5,974 bases of DNA from Pseudomonadota bacterium (GTDB lineage Bacteria > Pseudomonadota > Alphaproteobacteria > Caulobacterales > Caulobacteraceae): contig JAEYTA010000043.1 in the NCBI GenBank assembly GCA_023434265.1, positions 1 through 5,974 of the forward strand, read 5' to 3'. Position numbers and translations under genes: made by a program. The notes under the pieces were generated by a model, which had not been told where the DNA came from, ran no database searches, and saw only the letters and a program-made list of their open reading frames with translations. Positions 1 to 5,332 of the stretch are shown here, one piece after another. Each line of letters opens with the position of its first letter. Positions within the stretch are counted from its first letter, which is position 1.

Positions 1-2
1 TG

Positions 3-758
3 TCCAAGACCTTCGGCGCCCGCAAGGCCCTGAACGGCGTCTCCGTCGAGGTCGGGGCCGGCGAGATGGTCGCCCTGATCGGCCCCTCGGGCTCGGGCAA
101 GTCGACCCTGCTGCGCTCGATCACCGGGCTGCAGTCGATCGATGGGGGCAAGGGCACCATCACCGTCTTCGGCGAGGTGGTGCAGAAGGACGGCCGCGTC
201 ACCGGCAAGGTCCGCGCCGCGCGTCAGAAGCTGGGCATGATCTTCCAGCAGTTCAACCTGGTCGGCCGCCTGTCGCTGTTCTCCAACGTCATGCTCGGCG
301 CTCTGGGGCGGATCCCCGGCTGGCAGGGAACCTTCGGCCTGTGGCCGGCGGCGGACAAGCGCAAGGCCATGGAGGCGCTCTACCGCGTCGGCGTCGCCGA
401 CTACGCCGCCCAGCGCGCCAACACCCTGTCCGGGGGGCAGCAGCAGCGCGGCGCCATCGCCCGCGCCCTGGTCCAGGGCGCCCAGGCCATCCTCGCCGAC
501 GAGCCGGTCGCCTCGCTCGATCCCGTCTCCGCCCGAAAGGTCATGGAGCTGCTGGTCGAGCTGAACCAGCGCGACGGCCTCGGCGTCATCGTCACCCTCC
601 ACCAGGTCGACTACGCCATCCGCTACTGCGACCGCGTGATCGCCCTGCAGGCCGGCAAGGTGGTCTACGACGGCCCCTCCACGGGCCTCGACACCAAGCG
701 CCTGATCGACATCTACGGTCCCGAGTTCGAGGACGCGTTCTGGGAAACCAAGGCATGA
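3..758 (+). CDS. phnC: Phosphonate-type ABC transporter ATP-binding protein PhnC (5' partial)
   Basis: Cytoplasmic ATPase that drives uptake through PhnE of a ligand delivered by PhnD. The frame is open to the left edge. The codons before the ATG at 66 read SKTFGARKALNGVSVEVGAGE, matching the normal ABC N-terminus, so that ATG is internal and roughly 10 to 20 residues lie outside the window. Counting from the first complete codon (251 residues visible): Walker A GPSGSGKST at 27-35, Q-loop FQQFN around residue 82, signature LSGGQ at 142-146, Walker B ILADEP with the catalytic Glu at 167, D-loop SLDP, and H-loop TLHQVD with His at 200. The segment between Q-loop and signature (GALGRIPGW...DKRKAMEAL) and the phrase TLHQVDYAIRYCDR are typical of PhnC rather than of other importer ATPases. 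The stop overlaps the phnD start by 4 bases (ATGA). The family also includes phosphate and phosphite importers, so the substrate cannot be fixed from this subunit. Confidence 0.95.
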   Translation, partial: SKTFGARKALNGVSVEVGAGEMVALIGPSGSGKSTLLRSITGLQSIDGGKGTITVFGEVVQKDGRVTGKVRAARQKLGMIFQQFNLVGRLSLFSNVMLGALGRIPGWQGTFGLWPAADKRKAMEALYRVGVADYAAQRANTLSGGQQQRGAIARALVQGAQAILADEPVASLDPVSARKVMELLVELNQRDGLGVIVTLHQVDYAIRYCDRVIALQAGKVVYDGPSTGLDTKRLIDIYGPEFEDAFWETKA

Positions 759-1753
759 CCTTCCCCCGCATGACCCGCCGGCTGGCGCTCGCCGCCGTCC
801 TCGCCCTCGGCGTCGCCTCCTGCGGCGCGGGCGACGACAAGAAGGCCGGCGGCGCGCCGTCGGAGATCACCTTCTCCATCCTCTCGGCCGAGGGGCAGGC
901 CTCGTCCGGCCCGCTGTGGCAGCCGCTGCTCGACGACATGTCGAAGGCCATCGGCGTCGAGGTGAAGCCCTATTTCGGCTCCAACTACACCGTGCTGGTC
1001 GAAGCCATGCGCGGCGGCCACACCCAGGTGGCGTGGTTCTCGGCCAAGCCCGCGCTGGAGGCCGTCGACCGCGCCGACGCCGAGGTCATCGCCCGCATTG
1101 TCGATCCGGAAGGCCGCGACAGCTACCAGTCGACCCTGATCGTCCGCACCGGTTCGGGCATCACGCTCGAGGACGTGCTGGCCTGCGGCAAGCGCTACGA
1201 CTTCGGCATCGGCGACGCCCAGTCGACCTCCGGGACGCTCGCCCCGATGACCTTCCTGTTCAACCCGCGCAACATCGACCCGGCCGCCTGCTTCTCGACC
1301 GTGCGCTCGGCCAACCACCAGGCCAACGCCTTCGGGGTCGCCACGGGCGTGCTCGATGTCGCCACTTCGAACACCGTCAACACCGTCTTCCTCAACCGCC
1401 AGAACCCGCAGATCGCCGCCCAGATCACCGAGATCTGGCAGTCGCCGCCGATCCCCGAGTCCGGCATCGTCATCCGCGAGGATCTCGATCCGGCTCTGAA
1501 GGAGAAGATCCGCAGCTTCTTCCTGACCTACGGCCAGGGCGAGGGCGCGGAGGCCGAGCGCCAGCGCCAGGTGCTGGCCGGGCTGAACTATTCCGAGTTC
1601 CGCGCCGCCGACGATTCCTATCTTGACCCGGTGCGCGAGATGGTCGCCGACCAGCAGCTCGCCGACGCCCGCCAGCGTGGCGACGAGGCCGCGGCCGCGA
1701 ATGCCCAGCGCGAGCTGCAGCGCCTGCGCGCCAAGCGCGAGGTCCAGCCTTGA
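755..1753 (+). CDS. phnD: Phosphonate-type substrate-binding protein PhnD, predicted lipoprotein
   Basis: 332-residue binding component that hands ligand to PhnE. The ATG at 755 is chosen because it forms an ATGA overlap with the phnC stop; the ATG at 770 is an alternative and would still keep the signal peptide. Residues 1-22 form a signal sequence with basic RMTRR, a hydrophobic core (LALAAVLALGV) and a lipobox VASC, predicting lipidation at Cys23. Twin arginines precede the core, but the Tat consensus is incomplete. The mature part aligns well with E. coli PhnD as I recall it: NYTVLVEAMR, VAWFS, ALEAVDRA, SYQSTLIV, the head-group loop STSG at 157-160, NHQANAF around His188, DVATSNT and IWQSPPIP. 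Tyr78, Tyr124, Ser157, Thr158 and His188 correspond to E. coli Y47, Y93, S127, T128 and H157. The equivalents of E. coli E177 and D205 are Val208 and Ser236. The C-terminus (about 296-332) is a charged Ala/Arg/Gln/Glu-rich helix. Family assignment is firm; ligand is not. Confidence 0.93.
   Translation: MTFPRMTRRLALAAVLALGVASCGAGDDKKAGGAPSEITFSILSAEGQASSGPLWQPLLDDMSKAIGVEVKPYFGSNYTVLVEAMRGGHTQVAWFSAKPALEAVDRADAEVIARIVDPEGRDSYQSTLIVRTGSGITLEDVLACGKRYDFGIGDAQSTSGTLAPMTFLFNPRNIDPAACFSTVRSANHQANAFGVATGVLDVATSNTVNTVFLNRQNPQIAAQITEIWQSPPIPESGIVIREDLDPALKEKIRSFFLTYGQGEGAEAERQRQVLAGLNYSEFRAADDSYLDPVREMVADQQLADARQRGDEAAAANAQRELQRLRAKREVQP
1739..1743 (+). promoter_or_regulatory. Shine-Dalgarno for phnE supporting a TTG start
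   Basis: GAGGT lies inside the end of phnD, 6 nt before TTG at 1750. This spacing, together with the TTGA stop/start overlap with phnD, supports TTG as the phnE initiator; the next in-frame ATG is far downstream (codon 80). Confidence 0.6.
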
Positions 1754-2562
1754 CCGACGCCGTCTCCGCCGCGCCGGCGATCCCGAAGCCGCCGGCCAAG
1801 TCGGCGGCCTCGTGGCTGCTGGACATCCTTGTCTGGGGCGGCATCGCCGCCCTGCTGATCTACAGCATCGAAGCCGTGGACCTCGGCAACCTGCCGCAGT
1901 TGTTCACCAACAGCGACCGCATCCAGACCTTCGCGGCTGACCTGCTGCGTCCCGACTTCACCGACTGGCGCCTGTTCGTCGCCAAGATGTGGGAGACGGT
2001 GCAGATCGCCCTGTGGGGCACCTTCCTGGCGGTTTTCCTGGGCGTGCCGCTGGGCCTCGCGGCGGCCCGCAACATCGCGCCGATCTGGGTGGTCACGCCC
2101 GTGCGCTGGGTGATGAACCTGCTGCGCTCCGTGCCGGATCTTGTCATGGGCCTGCTGTTCGTCGTCGCGGTCGGCCTCGGTCCGTTGGCCGGGGTGCTGG
2201 CCATCATGCTCAACACCGCCGGCGTGCTGGCCAAGCTGTTCTCGGAGGCCGTGGAGTCGATCGACAAGGGCCCCGTCGAGGGCGTCCGCGCCACCGGCGC
2301 GGCGCCGCTGCACGAGATCATGTGGGGCGTCATCCCCCAGGTGGCGCCGCTGTGGACCTCTTTCGCCCTCTACCGTTTCGAGTCGAACAGTCGCTCGGCC
2401 ACGGTGCTGGGTCTGATCGGCGCCGGCGGCATCGGCCAGATGCTGTTCGAGCGCATGAACAGCTTCGACTTCAAGGGCGTGTCAGCCGTGGTGATCATCG
2501 TCATCGTCGCCGTCACCCTGATCGACATGCTGTCCCAGGCCATGCGCAAGCGCCTGCTGTAG
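1750..2562 (+). CDS. phnE: Phosphonate-type ABC transporter permease PhnE
   Basis: 270-residue inner-membrane permease, the translocation channel for the PhnCDE importer. Hydrophobic segments are seen at about 23-40, 84-106, 131-160, 216-232 and 243-262. The cytoplasmic EAA loop that docks with PhnC runs from about 166 to 197: EAVESIDKG, then a central Gly (ATGAAP), ending in GVIPQ. It is followed by the family hallmark ALYRFESNSR and ATVLGLIGAGGIG (about 206-229). Length is normal for PhnE. The gene starts with TTG overlapping the phnD stop by 4 bases and is preceded by a good GAGGT. It is the last gene of the block, with the terminator hairpin 26 nt past the stop. Only one permease gene is present in the window, so a homodimeric channel is the simplest inference; some bacteria carry two phnE copies. 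Confidence 0.95.
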   Translation: MTDAVSAAPAIPKPPAKSAASWLLDILVWGGIAALLIYSIEAVDLGNLPQLFTNSDRIQTFAADLLRPDFTDWRLFVAKMWETVQIALWGTFLAVFLGVPLGLAAARNIAPIWVVTPVRWVMNLLRSVPDLVMGLLFVVAVGLGPLAGVLAIMLNTAGVLAKLFSEAVESIDKGPVEGVRATGAAPLHEIMWGVIPQVAPLWTSFALYRFESNSRSATVLGLIGAGGIGQMLFERMNSFDFKGVSAVVIIVIVAVTLIDMLSQAMRKRLL

Positions 2563-2584
2563 GCAGACGCGTCATCCGGGCATG

Positions 2585-2625
2585 AGAAAGCCCGCCTCGC
2601 TGTCGCGGGGCGGGCTCTTTCGTTT
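2585..2625. terminator. Bidirectional intrinsic terminator between phnE and thrS
   Basis: Arms 2589-2600 (AGCCCGCCTCGC) and 2605-2616 (GCGGGGCGGGCT) pair over 12 bp, with one T-G wobble and a TGTC loop. On the + strand the stem runs into TCTTTCGTTT; on the - strand it is followed by TTTCTC. It lies in the 71-nt gap between the convergent stops of phnE and thrS, so it can end both transcription units. Read directly from the sequence; termination strength is inferred, and the T-tracts are interrupted. Confidence 0.85.
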
Positions 2626-2633
2626 CCGGCGGA

Positions 2634-4556
2634 TCAGCGCCGCAGGTCGGGCGGCGTCGCCTCCCCGGTCAGCACGCGGATCGCCTCCTCGACGGTGACG
2701 ATCTCCTGCGCCTGCGAGCCAAGCCGGCGCAGGGCGACCTTGCCCGCCTCGGCCTCCTGTTTGCCGACCACGGCGATGACCGGGACCTTCGCCACCGAGT
2801 GTTCGCGCACCTTGTAGCCGACCTTCTCGTTGCGCAGGTCGGTCTCGACGCGCAGGCCCGCGGCGCGGAACTTCGCGGCCACCTCTTCGGCATAACCGTC
2901 GGCGTCCGAGACGATGGTCGCCACCACCGCCTGCACCGGCGCCAGCCACAGCGGGAAGGCCCCGGCGTAGTTTTCGATCATGATGCCGATGAAGCGCTCG
3001 AAGCTGCCCAGGATGGCCCGGTGCAGCATCACCGGCCGGTGCTTCTGGCCGTCCTCGCCGACGTATTCCGCGCCCAGCCGTTCGGGCAGGACGTAGTCCA
3101 GCTGGATGGTGCCGCAGGTCCATTCGCGGCCGATGGCGTCCTTGACGATGAAGTCCAGCTTCGGCGCGTAGAAGGCGCCGTCGCCCGGCGTCACCACCGG
3201 CTCGGTCCCGGCCGCGCGGGCGGCCTCGGCCATGAGCGCCTCGGCTTTGTCCCAGAAAGCGTCGTCGCCGGCGCGCACCTCCGGGCGGGTGCCCAGGCTG
3301 ATGTAGGCCGTCTCCATGCCGAGGTCCGAGTGGACCGAGTGGGCCAGCTCGATGAAGGCCGCCGTCTCCTCGACGATCTGGTCCTCGCGGCAGAAGATGT
3401 GGGCGTCGTCCTGGGTGAAGCCGCGCACCCGCATCAGGCCGTGCAGGGCGCCCGAGGGCTCGTAGCGGTGGCAGGCGCCGAACTCCGCCATGCGCAGCGG
3501 CAGCTCGCGGTACGAGCGCTGGCCCTGGTCGAAGATCTGCACGTGGCCCGGGCAGTTCATGGGCTTGAGTGACAAGGTCTCGCCCTCGACCGTCTCGCAG
3601 ACGAACATGTTGGGCCGGTACTTGTCCCAGTGGCCCGAGGCCTCCCAGAATTTGCGGTCCAGCACCTGGGGGGTCTTGACCTCGACATAGCCGGCGGCGG
3701 TCAGCCGGCGGCGCATGTAGGCCTCGATGACCTGCCACAGCACCCAGCCCTTGGGGTGCCAGAAGACCATGCCGCGGCCCTCTTCCTGCATGTGGAAGAG
3801 CTCCATGGCGCGGCCCAGCTTGCGGTGGTCGCGCTTCTCGGCCTCCTCGACCCGTTTCAGATAGGCGTCGAGATCGGCCTGGCTGGCCCAGGCCGTGGCG
3901 TAGATTCGCTGCAGCTGCGGATTGCGATGGTCGCCGCGCCAGTAGGCGCCGGCCAGCTTGGTCAGCTTGAAGGCCTTGCCGACGAACTTCGTCGACGGGA
4001 AGTGCGGTCCGCGGCACAGGTCGACCCAGTCGCCCGTGGCATAGGTGGTGATCGTCTCGTCCGCCGGCAGGTCGCGGATCAGCTCCGCCTTGAACGTCTC
4101 GCCCTTGGCCTCGAACAGCCGGATCGCCTCGTCGCGGTCCCAGACCTGGCGCACCAGCTTCTCGTCGCGGTCGACGATCTCGGCCATCCGCTTCTCGATC
4201 GCCGCGAAGTCGTCGGTCGAGAACGGCTCCTCGCGGAAGAAGTCGTAGTAGAATCCGTCCTCGATGGCCGGGCCGATGGTCACCTGGGTGCCGGGGAACA
4301 GCTCCTGCACCGCCTGGGCCAGCACGTGGGCGGCGTCGTGCCGGATGGTCTCCAGCGCCTCGGGGTCGTCGCGCATGATCAGGCGGAAGGCGCCGCCGCT
4401 CTCCAGCGGACGGTCGAGGTCCCACTGTTTGCCGTTGATCTCGACCAGCGCCGCGCGCTTGGCCAGCGACGGCGATATGGAGGCGGCGACGTCGCGGCCC
4501 GTGGCGCCTTCGGGATATTCTCGGCTGGCGCCGTCGGGGAATTTCAGTTCGATCAT
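2634..4556 (-). CDS. thrS: Threonine--tRNA ligase (threonyl-tRNA synthetase)
   Basis: Cytoplasmic class II aminoacyl-tRNA synthetase that charges tRNA-Thr and hydrolyses Ser-tRNA-Thr. It is 640 residues, the usual bacterial full length. Domains in order: TGS domain about 1-61; editing domain about 62-225 with HDAAH (His73, His77) and CRGPH (Cys181, His185); catalytic core about 240-535; anticodon-binding domain about 536-640 (starting LAPVQAVVATIV, with TDLRNEKVGYKVRE). The active-site zinc ligands are present: Cys335 in KPMNCPGH, His386 in TQDDAHIF and His512 in MLHRAILGS. Motif 2 is visible around FGACHRYEPSGALHGLMRVR and motif 3 around HRAILGSFERF. The ATG overlaps the yidD stop in an ATGA, and AAAGAG lies 6 nt upstream, so translation is probably coupled to yidD. 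No key residue is missing, and there is no sign of transfer or of an E. coli-style leader operator. Confidence 0.98.
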   Translation of the reverse strand: MIELKFPDGASREYPEGATGRDVAASISPSLAKRAALVEINGKQWDLDRPLESGGAFRLIMRDDPEALETIRHDAAHVLAQAVQELFPGTQVTIGPAIEDGFYYDFFREEPFSTDDFAAIEKRMAEIVDRDEKLVRQVWDRDEAIRLFEAKGETFKAELIRDLPADETITTYATGDWVDLCRGPHFPSTKFVGKAFKLTKLAGAYWRGDHRNPQLQRIYATAWASQADLDAYLKRVEEAEKRDHRKLGRAMELFHMQEEGRGMVFWHPKGWVLWQVIEAYMRRRLTAAGYVEVKTPQVLDRKFWEASGHWDKYRPNMFVCETVEGETLSLKPMNCPGHVQIFDQGQRSYRELPLRMAEFGACHRYEPSGALHGLMRVRGFTQDDAHIFCREDQIVEETAAFIELAHSVHSDLGMETAYISLGTRPEVRAGDDAFWDKAEALMAEAARAAGTEPVVTPGDGAFYAPKLDFIVKDAIGREWTCGTIQLDYVLPERLGAEYVGEDGQKHRPVMLHRAILGSFERFIGIMIENYAGAFPLWLAPVQAVVATIVSDADGYAEEVAAKFRAAGLRVETDLRNEKVGYKVREHSVAKVPVIAVVGKQEAEAGKVALRRLGSQAQEIVTVEEAIRVLTGEATPPDLRR

Positions 4557-4801
4557 CGTTCACTCTTTGCAGGCGGAACCGGGTCATAGCCCGATTTTCC
4601 GAGAGGATGGCATTTGCAGAGGCGCCGGACGGTGAGCCATCCCCCCTTGATCGGGCCGTGCTGGATCAGCGCGTCCCGGCCGTAGTCGGAGCAGGTCGGC
4701 AGGAACCGGCACTGCTGCCCGATCAGGGGCGACAGCGTCAGCTTGTAGCCGCGATGGGCCAGCCGGACGCCGCGTTCGTAGAGAGTTCCGCCGGATGCCA
4801 T
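4553..4801 (-). CDS. yidD: Membrane protein insertion efficiency factor YidD
   Basis: 82-residue member of the YidD (DUF37) family, small membrane-associated proteins implicated in helping YidC insert inner-membrane proteins. Family signatures are complete: an amphipathic N-terminus (LYERGVRLAHRGYKLTLSP), then SPLIGQQCRFLPTCSDY with Cys31 and Cys37, DALIQHGPIKGGWLTVRRL, and KCHPLGKSGYDPVP with Cys64. Cys62 is an extra cysteine beside the conserved Cys64. The ATG at 4801 gives the normal family length. A ribosome-binding site is weak: the only strong G-run is about 14 nt upstream and lies inside a hairpin. The stop overlaps the thrS start by 4 bases. yidD commonly sits with rpmH, rnpA and yidC; here it sits between a Fe-S scaffold gene and thrS. 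The family call is firm; the mechanism of YidD is incompletely known. Confidence 0.95.
   Translation of the reverse strand: MASGGTLYERGVRLAHRGYKLTLSPLIGQQCRFLPTCSDYGRDALIQHGPIKGGWLTVRRLCKCHPLGKSGYDPVPPAKSER
4563..4568 (-). promoter_or_regulatory. Ribosome-binding site for thrS
   Basis: AAAGAG on the - strand lies 6 nt before the thrS ATG, inside the last codons of yidD. It is an imperfect Shine-Dalgarno that would act together with translational coupling through the ATGA overlap. Confidence 0.45.
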
Positions 4802-4815
4802 GTCGCCGCGCTTAT

Positions 4816-4836
4816 CCCCCGCCGGACGAGCGGGGG
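4816..4836 (-). other. Intercistronic hairpin between the scaffold gene and yidD
   Basis: Perfect 7-bp inverted repeat: on the - strand CCCCCGC, a 7-nt loop TCGTCCG, then GCGGGGG. It fills the 43-nt gap upstream of yidD. No T-run follows on either strand, so it does not look like an intrinsic terminator. The 3' arm holds the only G-rich stretch upstream of yidD. A role in RNA processing, stability or access to the yidD start is possible but unproven; in DNA this GC-rich a short repeat can also occur by chance. Confidence 0.5.
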
Positions 4837-4844
4837 CAACCGGC

Positions 4845-5315
4845 TCAGGCCGCCCCGGCGAGGCTAGTTCGCGTATCCGGGCTCTTGCGGGCGAGCGCCT
4901 GCCGCACCGCGTCCAGCGTCGCCTCGATGGCCACCATGGTGGAGGCGTGGCGGGCGGGGTAGTCGGCGACCTGCTTCAGGGCGCGCAGGCCCTCGAAACG
5001 GCCGTCGGGGCCGTCGCCGCCGGCCTTGAGCATCGCGTGCATCGCCTCGCGGGCCTGTCCCAGCTCTTCGACCGAGGAGCCGATCACGGCCGCACCCAGC
5101 ACGCCGGCGGCGGCCTGGCCCAAGGCGCAGGCCTTCACGTCCTGGGCGAAGGCGGCGACCCGGCCGACGTCGTCCAGGACCACGTCGACCACCGCCTTCG
5201 AGCCGCACAGCTTGGCGACCCGCTCGCCTGTGCCCTCGGGCGCAGGCAGGCGGCCGGCGTGCGGCAGGTTGGCCGCCAGCCCGAGGATGCGCGCGCTGTA
5301 GAGCTCGTCGATCAT
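4845..5315 (-). CDS. IscU/NifU-like iron-sulfur cluster assembly scaffold protein
   Basis: 156-residue protein of the IscU/NifU N-terminal fold family, which assemble Fe-S clusters on conserved cysteines. The ATG at 5315 is chosen because MIDELYSARILGLAAN matches the family N-terminus (IscU and SufU also begin with a short Y-x-x-x-I-L type helix). A GTG at 5357 would extend the frame by 14 residues but would overlap the upstream TPR gene. Motifs: KLCGSK with Cys37, KACALGQAAA with Cys63, then the C-terminal helix YPARHAST at 119-126. Two cysteines fall at the same positions as IscU C37 and C63. The third IscU cysteine is replaced in the RHAS segment, and the Asp that normally follows the first Cys-Gly is Ser39. 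The C-terminal tail after about 143 is variable. No Shine-Dalgarno is visible before the ATG. It may be a scaffold, a carrier or a partner of the SUF system; the family call is good, the exact role unknown. Confidence 0.85.
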   Translation of the reverse strand: MIDELYSARILGLAANLPHAGRLPAPEGTGERVAKLCGSKAVVDVVLDDVGRVAAFAQDVKACALGQAAAGVLGAAVIGSSVEELGQAREAMHAMLKAGGDGPDGRFEGLRALKQVADYPARHASTMVAIEATLDAVRQALARKSPDTRTSLAGAA

Positions 5316-5332
5316 GGGACGAAGATAGGGGA

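Noticed and set aside
66..68. ATG at 66 as the phnC start
   Set aside because: The in-frame codons from position 3 encode a normal ABC ATPase N-terminus before it, so the true start is outside the window.
341..754. Extension of the phnD frame upstream into phnC
   Set aside because: The added 138 residues are the +2 frame of phnC (Arg/Pro/Gly-rich), and the signal peptide with lipobox begins only at the ATG at 755.
1618..2313. 231-codon open frame on the - strand opposite phnD/phnE
   Set aside because: Composition (His/Arg/Gly-rich) and position opposite conserved phnE membrane segments mark it as a shadow.
2572..4587. 671-codon open frame on the - strand, longer than thrS
   Set aside because: It lies in another frame of thrS, its protein is a low-complexity Arg/Gly/Pro/Ala mix with no domain, and its 3' end runs through the terminator hairpin. 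It is a by-product of high GC.
3630..4589. 319-codon open frame on the + strand opposite thrS
   Set aside because: Antisense shadow of thrS with no recognisable motif. The opposing frame gives a complete, canonical synthetase.
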